From positions 26,478-90,477 of the forward strand of contig JAFGKD010000124.1 in the NCBI GenBank assembly GCA_016928775.1: a DNA stretch of 64,000 bases. The letters run 5' to 3'. The notes below the pieces were generated by a model. It saw nothing but the letters and a program-made list of their open reading frames with translations, did no database searches and was not told the origin of the DNA. The position numbers and the translations under genes are program-made. This stretch comes from Candidatus Zhuqueibacterota bacterium. Lineage in GTDB: Bacteria > Zhuqueibacterota > Zhuqueibacteria > Residuimicrobiales > Krinioviventaceae. Of this stretch, positions 35,974 through 44,185 are shown piece after piece. Position 1 is the first letter of the stretch; each line of letters opens with the position of its first letter.

Positions 35974-36615
35974 ATGGAGTCTTCATTAACGCGGATTTAC
36001 CTCGTTCGTCACGGCGAAACAGAATGGAATAGAGCCAAAATTTATCAAGGGCAAATGGACAGCCCGCTGAGTTCACTTGGTATCAAACAAGCGCAAGCGG
36101 TTGCTTCTGCATTGCGAGATGATAAAATAGATGTTGTCTATTGCAGTGATTTGGGGCGCGCACGCCATACCGCGCACATTATCAGCGCACCACACGGGCT
36201 TGTTGCGATTACGGACGAACGTCTGCGTGAACGCCATCTTGGTGTCTTTCAAGGATTAAAAAAAGATGAGATGATCGCCAAATATGCGGATGATGTTCAC
36301 AAGTATCGTTCAGGTGATCCCGACCACATCATTCCGGGAGGCGAAAGCAGTCGACAACGCTATGAGCGCTCGATCGCCTGTCTGCATGACGTCGCTGCAA
36401 AACATTCGGGTGAGAATATTCTCATTGTTACGCATGGGGGTGTTGTGCGCGGCTTTTTGGAAATGGTTCTGCATCTACCAATGAATGCAAAACGCCGCTT
36501 CTCACTGTATAACGCGAGCATTGCACGATTGAGTCTCTATAATGGCCACTGGATGATGGACAGTTGGGGTGAAACCTGGCATTTGCGCAATCTTGAAGTA
36601 CAAGATGATTATTAA
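35974..36615 (+). CDS. Histidine phosphatase family protein
   Basis: A 213-residue phosphatase: LVRHGETEWN (catalytic His13), SPLSSLGIKQAQAVA, YCSDLGRARHTAHII, ERHLGVFQG and ILIVTHGGVVRG with the second His. It resembles broad-specificity PhoE/CobC-like members of the phosphoglycerate-mutase clan. Substrate cannot be told. Last gene of the run beginning with the second sulfatase; ends before a terminator. Confidence 0.9.
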   Translation: MESSLTRIYLVRHGETEWNRAKIYQGQMDSPLSSLGIKQAQAVASALRDDKIDVVYCSDLGRARHTAHIISAPHGLVAITDERLRERHLGVFQGLKKDEMIAKYADDVHKYRSGDPDHIIPGGESSRQRYERSIACLHDVAAKHSGENILIVTHGGVVRGFLEMVLHLPMNAKRRFSLYNASIARLSLYNGHWMMDSWGETWHLRNLEVQDDY

Positions 36616-36654
36616 AGTTTTGCTCTTTTTATTGAGGCTGGTTTTTGACAAACA

Positions 36655-36689
36655 AAAGAGCCCACAGATTTCAATTCTATAGGCTCTTT
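36655..36689. terminator. Bidirectional terminator hairpin
   Basis: AAAGAGCC (36655-36662) pairs with GGCTCTTT (36682-36689) between the convergent histidine phosphatase and YceI genes. A third arm GCTCTTTT (36622-36629) can pair with 36654-36661 instead. Confidence 0.5.
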
Positions 36690-36705
36690 ATGCTTTTTTA
36701 TAAAG

Positions 36706-37296
36706 TTATTTCTTTTGTATCAATTCTGCTCGCAGGTTCAGTTCAACTTCGTCACTCACAACCAGGCCGCCATTGTCCATCGTGTTATTCCATTTGACAT
36801 TAAAATCCTGACGATTGATTGTTGTGCTGCCCTCGACGCCAATCCGCGTATTTCCCCACGGATCATTCACTGGACCAAGAACTTTAAAGGGTATTTCAAC
36901 TTTTTTGGTCACATCCCGAATCGTTAAATTTCCGACAGCAACATATCCATCCTCCTTTTTAGTGATCCCGGTGGATTCGAAAGTGATGTTCGGATAGTTT
37001 TCAGCATCAAAGAAATCAGCGCTTCGCAAGTGTTTATCCCTTCGCTCATTTTCCGTGTTAATACTGGCGACTTGTACTGTTCCCTTTATTTTTGAATCCT
37101 CAAGATACTCGGGATCAAACGTAATCTCGCCGTCAAATTGGGTGAACTTGCCTGTAACTGTTGCGACCACCATGTGCTTGACCGAAAACCCAACTTCTGT
37201 ATGAGATTTGTCTATCTCCCAGGTGCTCGCCGGCAAAGAGAAAGAAAAAGCAATTATGACAGCAAAAGCCTTTAATATAATTGACTTGTAACCCAT
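36706..37296 (-). CDS. YceI family periplasmic protein
   Basis: A 196-residue protein with a signal peptide (IILKAFAVIIAFSFSLPAS) and the YceI lipocalin-like fold: WEIDKSHTEVGFSVKHMVVATVTGKF, FDGEITFDPE, RDKHLRSADFFDAENYPNITFES, LTIRDVTKKVEIPF. YceI proteins bind isoprenoid-like molecules in a long hydrophobic cavity. GGAG precedes the ATG. Transcribed alone, with a weak promoter at 37320-37348. Confidence 0.93.
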   Translation of the reverse strand: MGYKSIILKAFAVIIAFSFSLPASTWEIDKSHTEVGFSVKHMVVATVTGKFTQFDGEITFDPEYLEDSKIKGTVQVASINTENERRDKHLRSADFFDAENYPNITFESTGITKKEDGYVAVGNLTIRDVTKKVEIPFKVLGPVNDPWGNTRIGVEGSTTINRQDFNVKWNNTMDNGGLVVSDEVELNLRAELIQKK

Positions 37297-37319
37297 AATA
37301 TTTACTCCTTTTCTAATAA

Positions 37320-37348
37320 TTTATAAATATTTGTCTAATTATTGTCTC
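37320..37348 (-). promoter_or_regulatory. Possible promoter of the YceI gene
   Basis: Minus strand GAGACA (37348-37343), 17-base spacer, TATAAA (37325-37320). Confidence 0.35.
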
Positions 37349-37469
37349 ATTTTTACAAATTTGTTTGAGATAACACACCATGAGAGGGCATTATTCCACA
37401 CTTTTCGAGATTGTTCAAAGGAGCTTTTTCTTGCGGTTCAGCATGGTTTTGTTAAATTAGCTGTACGCG

Positions 37470-37484
37470 GAAAATCCGTGGCTC
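37470..37484 (-). repeat. Copy of a short dispersed repeat
   Basis: The 15-mer GAGCCACGGATTTTC occurs here on the minus strand and again on the plus strand at 63819-63833, both in intergenic DNA. Confidence 0.5.
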
Positions 37485-37545
37485 ATAGACTTTTCTAAAA
37501 AACGCAGTTTTATTGCCTTTTGGTACAATATCGAAAAATCTCGTG

Positions 37546-39552
37546 ATGTTCATCGGTATGGAGGCTATTTTGCGAGTGCCTTTTATTATAATCTTTATCC
37601 TCTCAAGCGGCTTCTCGCTACTCCAGTCGCAGTCGTTGCGAATTGTGCCGACATTTCATTGCCTCGGTATATATTGGCAGGCACCCATGGGTGGTGAAAA
37701 TATAAAATGCCATGTCAACTATCGAAAAATTGGCCAGGCAAAGTGGCAGACAGCTCAGGATTTATGGTATGATGATCGTCAAATCTCCGGCAGACCACGA
37801 GAATATCGCGGCAGCATTGTTCATTTATCGCCTGGTACTGACTATGAAATCAAATTGTGGCTGGATGAAACGGCGAAAACAGAGATTACGGCCACCACAT
37901 CAACCTGGAGCGAGCAGTTTCCCATCAACAAAAGCATTTTTGTATCAAGTACAAATCAAACATTTTCTCTCCTGGAATCAGGCTCTTCCCATGGCTACGT
38001 CCTTTATACCGCTGCACCAAATACAACTTGCCTTGATGTGGAAAACAAACAAGATTTTTGTATCTATATTCCGGAAGGCACCCATCATGTGATCATTCGC
38101 GGCTTGTCCTTGCGCGGCGCCGCGCGGCATGCTATTCGGCTGTCGGATCATTGCCACGATATTGTCATTGAAGAGTGCGACATCAGCCAATGGGGCAATG
38201 CCGATGCATCCGGATTTGGCATCAACCTGCACGCTGCAATCAGCGCCCCGTTTCGCGCTGATCATATTGAACGCCTGATTATCCAGAACAATGACATTCA
38301 TCATCCACGCGCCGACGCGAATAGCTGGGGTGAACCTCGTCCGAACCCCGGCGGTGATCCCTACCATCCGCAAGGACCATACGGCATGGTGCTTTATGAC
38401 ACCAGGGGGAATCATGTCATCCGCTACAATCGATTTTTCACCGATGTGGAGCACTATTTTTGCGATATCCTGGGCGCCGGCAGCAATATCAGTTTTTTTG
38501 GTTTTCCGAACAAAGACTCGGATATCTATGGCAACTCTTTTGAACGCTGCTGGGACGACGCCATCGAGTCCGAGGGTGCCAATGAAAATGTACGCATTTG
38601 GGATAATATCTTTGATCACATCTATCACCCGATCGGTGCTGTCGTCACATCAGTAGGACCGATGTATATTTGGCGCAACATCACAACACAGAGCCGCAAA
38701 TTTGGACACATCACAACATCCGACGATTACGGCCGCGGCGAGTTCATCAAATGCGGCGGCACCTGGCAGGACGGGACCTGGTATGGCGATGGCCGGATGT
38801 ATGTCTATCATAATACAATCTTGCAGCCGCTCGCAACGGGGTTTGGACAATTCTTTTTGGGGTGCGAGGGTGCATTTGTGGCAGAAGGCAAATCGCTCTA
38901 CAATATGGTCTCCCGCAACAATATATTGACCAATTATAAAATGACCAAATATACGATCCGAGACAATCCCGAGGAGGGTCAATGCGATCGCAACGATTTT
39001 GACTATGATCTTTACACGGGTCGCATCAAGGAAACCTGTCCCCAGGTGATTTATGAAAAAAATGGCTTAAAGCTCGCATCCAACGATGATATCATTTATA
39101 ACGGGCTCGATCCTGCCGGGCCCTACGCCTTGATGCCCTGTACGCCGGGTCACGATGCCGGCATTTTGCTTGCCAATTTTAATGACGACTATAACGGTCT
39201 CGCACCGGATATGGGGGCGATAGAGAGCACAATGGATAGTCTGCAATGTATGGATAACGGCCAGATCACTCCTCAAGCGGTCAAGCTGTTTCAAAACAGT
39301 CCCAATCCTTTTAATGGGCAAACACGCATCCTCTTTTTTTTGCACAATCAAGGGTACGCAGAAATTTCCATAGTCGACGCAGCGGGGCGACAAGTCAGGT
39401 CTTTGGTGAATCGCCAGTGTCAGCAAGGATACACAGCTGTCGTCTGGGATGGCCGCAACCAGGGCGACGTGCCAGTCGCAAGTGGTGTCTACTTTTGTCG
39501 TCTTTCGGCACATGGTTATAATTGTACCCAAAAGCTTTTATTGATCCGCTAA
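37546..39552 (+). CDS. Secreted right-handed beta-helix protein with fibronectin-like domain and C-terminal sorting tag
   Basis: About 668 residues, ATG at 37546 or 37558 with no clear ribosome site. Signal segment FIIIFILSSGFSLLQSQS, a fibronectin-III-like sandwich (about 40-120), a parallel beta-helix (about 150-500: HHVIIRGLSLRGAARHAIRLSDHCHDIVIEECDISQWGNA, IQNNDIHHPRA, NVRIWDNIFDHIYH) as in polysaccharide lyases or epimerases, and a FlgD-like tag (NSPNPFNGQTRILFF ... VASGVYFCRL). Likely binds or cleaves an acidic polysaccharide outside the cell; no lyase active site can be assigned by eye. Confidence 0.83.
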   Translation: MFIGMEAILRVPFIIIFILSSGFSLLQSQSLRIVPTFHCLGIYWQAPMGGENIKCHVNYRKIGQAKWQTAQDLWYDDRQISGRPREYRGSIVHLSPGTDYEIKLWLDETAKTEITATTSTWSEQFPINKSIFVSSTNQTFSLLESGSSHGYVLYTAAPNTTCLDVENKQDFCIYIPEGTHHVIIRGLSLRGAARHAIRLSDHCHDIVIEECDISQWGNADASGFGINLHAAISAPFRADHIERLIIQNNDIHHPRADANSWGEPRPNPGGDPYHPQGPYGMVLYDTRGNHVIRYNRFFTDVEHYFCDILGAGSNISFFGFPNKDSDIYGNSFERCWDDAIESEGANENVRIWDNIFDHIYHPIGAVVTSVGPMYIWRNITTQSRKFGHITTSDDYGRGEFIKCGGTWQDGTWYGDGRMYVYHNTILQPLATGFGQFFLGCEGAFVAEGKSLYNMVSRNNILTNYKMTKYTIRDNPEEGQCDRNDFDYDLYTGRIKETCPQVIYEKNGLKLASNDDIIYNGLDPAGPYALMPCTPGHDAGILLANFNDDYNGLAPDMGAIESTMDSLQCMDNGQITPQAVKLFQNSPNPFNGQTRILFFLHNQGYAEISIVDAAGRQVRSLVNRQCQQGYTAVVWDGRNQGDVPVASGVYFCRLSAHGYNCTQKLLLIR

Positions 39553-39691
39553 GCCAACAGATGCGGTGAAACAATCGCTTGTGTTTTGCATTATAGCTGG
39601 GCACTCACCAACCGACAGTTGGCGCTCCATTTTCTCATCAATGGTGTATATCACCAATATTGGCTAAAACAGCCTAAAAGCAGTTTTTTCT

Positions 39692-39973
39692 ATGGGGACT
39701 CTTGTTGCTGATTCTCTTCGCACTATTCTATTGTTTATCGCTCGAATTAAAGGCGTACCACAGCACATCATGGATTCACACATCGATTCGCTATTAAAAA
39801 CTGTTCGCCTGTTTGATGAGCGGGATAAACTCACATCACAGCTGTCGCAGGGTATGCGAAAAAAATTAGCCATTGCTGCCGCACGCGTTCATTCGCCAAA
39901 AATTGTCTTTCTCGATGAAGCCCTGAATGGCATCCATCTTGAGGAACGCGTATTGTCTTTGTTGAAGGATTAA
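39692..39973 (+). pseudogene. Truncated ABC-transporter ATPase remnant
   Basis: A 93-codon frame that covers only the second half of an ABC ATPase: FIARIKGVP, signature LSQGMRKKLAIAAA, and Walker B VFLDEALNGIHLEE. The Walker A half, Q-loop and the C-terminal His switch are missing, and no permease gene is adjacent. It cannot bind ATP by itself. The 140 bases upstream hold short hairpins (e.g. CCAAC/GTTGG at 39608-39622) but no N-terminal half. Probably a deletion remnant. Confidence 0.75.
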
Positions 39974-40044
39974 TCATGGTGATAAAAACAGAACATCCAA
40001 ACAAACCAAGATGACTTGCTTGTGTAAAAGGGAATATCTTTACC

Positions 40045-40074
40045 TTGATATTGTTTTATGAAAATAAATTTAAT
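40045..40074 (+). promoter_or_regulatory. Possible promoter of the NiSOD gene
   Basis: TTGATA (40045-40050), 18-base spacer, TTTAAT (40069-40074). Confidence 0.3.
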
Positions 40075-40099
40075 GATAAGCAAAAATGAGGTGAAACTA

Positions 40100-40600
40100 A
40101 TGCAAGCAAAAAAAATGATTTATTTTTCCACAATTCTTCTCATGTTTGGACTATCGGCCAACGGCTTTGCCCATTGCGAAATTCCATGCGGCATCTATGG
40201 CGACAAAATGCGTTTTGATATGTGGCTGGAACAAATCACTACTGTGGAAAAATCCATGACCCAGATTGTTGAATTGTCGCAAGCCGGCGACAAGAACTAT
40301 AATCAGATCGTGCGATGGGTGACCAATAAAGACAAACATGCCGATGATATCCGTGACATTGCCGTGGATTATTTTTTGGCCCAGCGTATCAAACCGGTGG
40401 CTGATTTAAATGACAAAGCCGCTGTGGAAAAATATCAAAAATCACTGCAAGCGCTGCATCACATTATCGTACATTCAATGAAAGCCAAACAAACAACTGA
40501 TTTGGAACATATTGAAAAGCTGCGCTCTCTGGTCGCTGAATTCTACGAGCTCTACTTTGACGAAAAGATGGAAGCGCATCTCAAAGAGCACGAACATTAA
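40100..40600 (+). CDS. sodN: Exported nickel superoxide dismutase
   Basis: A 166-residue protein starting at ATG 40100 (GAGG 8 bases ahead). Residues 1-24 form a Sec signal peptide (KKMIYFSTILLMFGLSANGFA) and residues 25-33 are the nickel hook HCEIPCGIY: His25, Cys26 and Cys30 correspond to His1, Cys2 and Cys6 of the Streptomyces enzyme, with Pro, Gly and Tyr kept. Cleavage after Ala24 would free His25 as N-terminus, exactly what nickel binding needs. The rest is a four-helix bundle (about 40-160). No sodX processing protease or nickel transporter is nearby. It dismutes superoxide in the periplasm. Confidence 0.9.
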   Translation: MQAKKMIYFSTILLMFGLSANGFAHCEIPCGIYGDKMRFDMWLEQITTVEKSMTQIVELSQAGDKNYNQIVRWVTNKDKHADDIRDIAVDYFLAQRIKPVADLNDKAAVEKYQKSLQALHHIIVHSMKAKQTTDLEHIEKLRSLVAEFYELYFDEKMEAHLKEHEH

Positions 40601-40683
40601 CAAAAAGACAACTCTAGAGTTTTTTGAATCGCCTATAAAGAATGACTTTTCTGTTAGCATGATCTACAAAAATCTCTGCATTT

Positions 40684-40729
40684 TGGCGCCAATACGACAA
40701 ATCACTCCCCCTTGCTCGTTATGGCGCCA
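40684..40729. promoter_or_regulatory. Pair of TGGCGCCA palindromes upstream of the ECF operon
   Basis: The 8-base palindrome TGGCGCCA occurs at 40684-40691 and 40722-40729 within the 292-base gap between sodN and the sigma gene. Possible operator; otherwise this gap shows only AT-rich DNA and the palindrome AACTCTAGAGTT (40610-40621). Confidence 0.3.
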
Positions 40730-40892
40730 GATTTATATTCTCGAATATTCGCTGCTCAAAACTTGTTCTTTGTAATTCTCACTATTCTGCCAATTTTATT
40801 CTGGATTCTCAACTGAAATCCAATTATTTTTAAAATATGATTAATCCTTTTGCCCTTGATTTGCGTCCTATATACAAACAAAGGCCAACTGA

Positions 40893-41396
40893 ATGACCGA
40901 AACCGACATCGTGCAACAGTGCCAGCAGGGCGATATCGCAGCGTTTGCAGCGTTGTACGATGTTTATCATCAGCCGATGTTGCGCGTCGCCCGAGATATA
41001 CTTCATAACAAGCAGGATGCCGAAGATGCCGTGCACATCACCTTTGTCAAACTATTTCACAGCATCCGACATTTTCGGTTTCAATCAAAGTTCAAATGCT
41101 ATCTCTTTCGGATTTTGTCGCGCGCTTGCTATGATATTCTAAAGAAAACTAAAAAGCAACGTACAGAAAATATAGACCACATCAGCCAGCATATTGAACA
41201 ACATACGGATTTAAAAATCCAGCTCGAAGAAGCGATCAAAAATTTACCGGAACGCATGCGCTTGTGCTTTGTGCTGTTTGCGGTTGAGGATTTTAAACTG
41301 ACCGAGATCGCCGAGATTACGGAGATGACCCTTGGCGGGGTCAAATCGACGCTTTATCAGGCACGAGTTCGATTACGCCATTATATGGAAATCTGA
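40893..41396 (+). CDS. ECF-type RNA polymerase sigma factor
   Basis: A 167-residue sigma factor with regions 2 (about residues 10-85, DVYHQPMLRVARDILHNKQDAEDAVHITFVKLF) and 4 (about 115-165, LEEAIKNLPERMRLCFVLFAVEDFKLTEIAEITEMTLGGVKSTLYQARVRLRHYM). Group IV sigma factors respond to envelope or extracellular signals. It is followed 10 bases later by an anti-sigma-like membrane protein and then DUF4097, a common FCB arrangement. Ribosome site AAAGG. Confidence 0.93.
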   Translation: MTETDIVQQCQQGDIAAFAALYDVYHQPMLRVARDILHNKQDAEDAVHITFVKLFHSIRHFRFQSKFKCYLFRILSRACYDILKKTKKQRTENIDHISQHIEQHTDLKIQLEEAIKNLPERMRLCFVLFAVEDFKLTEIAEITEMTLGGVKSTLYQARVRLRHYMEI

Positions 41397-41406
41397 AGGA
41401 TATAAC

Positions 41407-42012
41407 ATGTCCTGCAATGGATTTGAAAAATTTTCTCTCGATGAGTGGACAGAAGCAGAGTTTGCCAAACACATAGAAACGTGTGAATCGTGCCGCATTG
41501 CCATGGAGCAGGATCGTAAATTGCTCGATCTTGCGCGTTCCCGCAAGACAAATATAACAGCGCCCTTTTTGTGGCCACGAATAGAGACCGATCTGCAGCA
41601 GCAGCGCACTGCCATCCTGAAAAGCGACAATTACCATCGCTGGTTTTTCCGAATTGCTGCCATTCTTGTCCTCGCCATTGGCATCAGCATGCTTTGGTTC
41701 AAGGGGCAGAATAAACAGCAATCTCCGCTGCTGACCGAATCGACGCTGAAAAAAGTAGAGCAACTGGAAAAGGACTATGAAAACGCCATCAATGAGTTGG
41801 AAGCATTGGTGACGCCACAGTTGTCACAACTGAACCAGGAGCTCATGTTGTTGTACCGGGATCGACTCGAGACCATAGACGCACAGATTGAGCAGTGCAA
41901 GGAAGCGCTGGCAATGAATCCGGCGAATGCTCACATCCGGTCCTATTTATTGGCCGCGTTGCGGGATAAAAAAGCGACGCTGAGAGAGATAATCGCACTG
42001 ACAACAACTTGA
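41407..42012 (+). CDS. Zinc-finger anti-sigma factor, membrane protein
   Basis: A 201-residue protein from ATG 41407 (AAGGA eight bases ahead). The N-terminus has a zf-HC2/ZAS motif HIETCESC (Hx3Cx2C, about residues 22-29) that holds the sigma factor, then one transmembrane helix (about 79-96, FFRIAAILVLAIGISMLWF) and a periplasmic coiled coil (about 110-200). It would release the sigma factor when the periplasmic part senses its signal. Coupled to the ECF gene. Confidence 0.85.
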   Translation: MSCNGFEKFSLDEWTEAEFAKHIETCESCRIAMEQDRKLLDLARSRKTNITAPFLWPRIETDLQQQRTAILKSDNYHRWFFRIAAILVLAIGISMLWFKGQNKQQSPLLTESTLKKVEQLEKDYENAINELEALVTPQLSQLNQELMLLYRDRLETIDAQIEQCKEALAMNPANAHIRSYLLAALRDKKATLREIIALTTT

Positions 42013-42061
42013 TGTTTGCCGCTGCATGTTTCTTTTTCGCGTCAAAGACGAAGGAGCACTC

Positions 42062-43699
42062 ATGAAAAATGTCCATCGAATTCTTTTCACTGCATATGCA
42101 GCAGCCGCACTCGTTCTATTGGCGGCTCGACTTGCACAGGCAAGCACAGAAGAGACGTTTTCCCAAACCCTGCAAGCTCAACCAGGAGCCTCGGTGATCA
42201 TTGAAAAGTTTAGCGGCGATATAAACATCAAAGGGTCCAGCGAGAACAAGTTGTCCGTTGTAGTGGTTTTGGAGGTCAACAACGGCAGCGACAAGCTTGT
42301 TAAAGAATTTATCGATAATTCAAGTCTATCATTGATCCAGACATCTGATGGCTATCAAATTGTTTTTGAAACGCCGATGTTGAGCGATGATTCTTCGGTG
42401 CCGGAAGCATTCGTGCGAAATTTCAAGTCGCTGTTCAAGAGCGGGACGTGGCAAATCTCGTCATCGCAAAAGATGGAAGTGCGTCTGCCGAACAAGCAAA
42501 ACGTGACCGTGCACAATTCCTATGGCGATATCAGCATGGAGGATGTATCCGGTGACATTTCGCTTCACAACAGCTCGGGTGAGATTCATGTCCGTGATTG
42601 TAGCGGCAATTTGCAGAGCCAAAACAGCTATGCAACGGTCGAGATAGAGTCCTTTGACGGCCCGGTGTCTGTGCACAGCTCCAGCGGTGAGGTGAAGATG
42701 AACAATATCGGTGGCGATGCCGAGATATCGAACAGCTACCGAAGCGTCACCTTTCAAAATATAGACGGCGATTGTACCGTAAAATCGTCGAGCGCCGAAA
42801 TTACCGGGCAAGACGTCACCGGCAATTGCGATATCAGCACATCTTATAAAAAAGTGTCCATTGCCCGCGTCACCGGCGATTTAATTGTGCAAGCTTCCAG
42901 TGCTGCCGTTTCAGGAGAATTTATCGGTGGTTCGGCGACGATTGAATCGAGCTATAATCCGGTCGAGATTGATAGCGTTGCCGGCCCACTCACGATCAAA
43001 TCAAGCTCTGCCAAAGTTTATGCGTCACGCATTGGCGGAGAGACAAATATTCGGACATCTTATAATCCAATCGTCGTTCAACATGTCGATGGTCCACTCA
43101 GCATCGACGGATCATCATGCTCGGTTGAGGCACGCGACATTCGAGGCGATGTTTTTATAAGCGCCACGTACAATGATATCACAGTGGATAATGTTGATGG
43201 TCATCTCGAAGTACAGGGCTCGTCGGCATCCGTGACCGCGGAGAATATCACACAATCAGCAACAATTCGCTCGACGTACAATCCCATCGCCCTGGCCAAC
43301 ATTGGCGGTGATGTCCGGGTGGACGGCTCATCCTGCAGTGTCAAAGGTGAAAAGCTCAACGGCGACGTCGATATTTCCAACACTTACAAGTATGTGGTTC
43401 TGAACGATACCCGAGGTTCAATCAAGGTGCACGGCAGCAGCAGTCCCATTGATGTTCGTGTGGACGAGCTACCCCATAATGCAGAAATAGAATTGGTAAC
43501 AACGTATAAACCTGTCAAGCTTGAACTGCCGAAAAAAACAGACGCGACATTGGAAGCGTTCGGTGATAAATTTGATTTTATGTTAGAACGTGTTCAATTC
43601 GATATGAGCGAGAAAGAAAGAGCCAAAATCACCCTCGGGTCAGGTGCCGCGCGAATTTTTATCAAAACGGGTGAAAAAGTGACGGTCAGCCAGAGGTAA
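42062..43699 (+). CDS. DUF4097-type exported beta-repeat protein
   Basis: A 545-residue protein from ATG 42062 (AAGGAG six bases ahead) with a signal peptide (FTAYAAAALVLLAARLAQA). From about residue 140 it is a long ladder of about 18-20 residue repeats alternating 'S(SS)GxV/I' and 'NSYxxV/ITL' strands (e.g. HNSYGDISMEDVSGDISLHNSSGEI, SSYNPVEIDSVAGPLTIKSSSAKVYAS), a right-handed beta-roll typical of DUF4097/DUF4098. Family function is unclear, but it regularly sits behind ECF/anti-sigma genes as here. About 15 repeats are visible. Confidence 0.85.
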   Translation: MKNVHRILFTAYAAAALVLLAARLAQASTEETFSQTLQAQPGASVIIEKFSGDINIKGSSENKLSVVVVLEVNNGSDKLVKEFIDNSSLSLIQTSDGYQIVFETPMLSDDSSVPEAFVRNFKSLFKSGTWQISSSQKMEVRLPNKQNVTVHNSYGDISMEDVSGDISLHNSSGEIHVRDCSGNLQSQNSYATVEIESFDGPVSVHSSSGEVKMNNIGGDAEISNSYRSVTFQNIDGDCTVKSSSAEITGQDVTGNCDISTSYKKVSIARVTGDLIVQASSAAVSGEFIGGSATIESSYNPVEIDSVAGPLTIKSSSAKVYASRIGGETNIRTSYNPIVVQHVDGPLSIDGSSCSVEARDIRGDVFISATYNDITVDNVDGHLEVQGSSASVTAENITQSATIRSTYNPIALANIGGDVRVDGSSCSVKGEKLNGDVDISNTYKYVVLNDTRGSIKVHGSSSPIDVRVDELPHNAEIELVTTYKPVKLELPKKTDATLEAFGDKFDFMLERVQFDMSEKERAKITLGSGAARIFIKTGEKVTVSQR

Positions 43700-43701
43700 A
43701 A

Positions 43702-44124
43702 TCAGAATCCGATGCCAATACCGGCGGAAAAAATCATATCTCGCCGAGGATTGGTTCCGGCTATATGCCCGTAAAGTCCAATGGAAAAATTGACCCCTTT
43801 AAACATCCATTCAAATTCACCACCAACATAGGTTTGATTTTTCTCAAGACCTCCCATTGGCAACAACCAGGTCTGCAGCAGCGACATTTTAATCGCCGCG
43901 CCGATTGTGTATCGGTAGTTACCTCCCAGACCAACATTCAGTTTGCCTCCCCCAAGTCCCGGCTCCACTTGCACCAGCCAGGCGTGATAGGGATAAAAGG
44001 ATGCTGACACCGAGACAATTTGCGGTGTGGTCAATTTGGCGCCCATTGCTACAGTTCCCTGTTTGCCGGCAATAGAGGGAACCGTAGCAAGGACTATCAC
44101 AAGGATGATACAAAATAGTCTCAT
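43702..44124 (-). CDS. Small outer-membrane beta-barrel-like protein
   Basis: A 140-residue protein from the ATG at 44124 (AGGA six bases ahead). Signal peptide FCIILVIVLATVPSIAG then eight or so amphipathic strands (SASFYPYHAWLVQVEPGLG, NVGLGGNYRYTIGAAIKM, FSIGLYGHIAG, FSAGIGIGF) ending in Phe. It looks like a small eight-stranded outer-membrane barrel. No specific family. Convergent with the DUF4097 gene, two bases apart. Confidence 0.65.
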   Translation of the reverse strand: MRLFCIILVIVLATVPSIAGKQGTVAMGAKLTTPQIVSVSASFYPYHAWLVQVEPGLGGGKLNVGLGGNYRYTIGAAIKMSLLQTWLLPMGGLEKNQTYVGGEFEWMFKGVNFSIGLYGHIAGTNPRRDMIFSAGIGIGF

Positions 44125-44185
44125 AGACCGTCCTGTACAATGAATTAAAATCAACAAAGCAGTCTACGCAGAGCAGTCGATCAAG

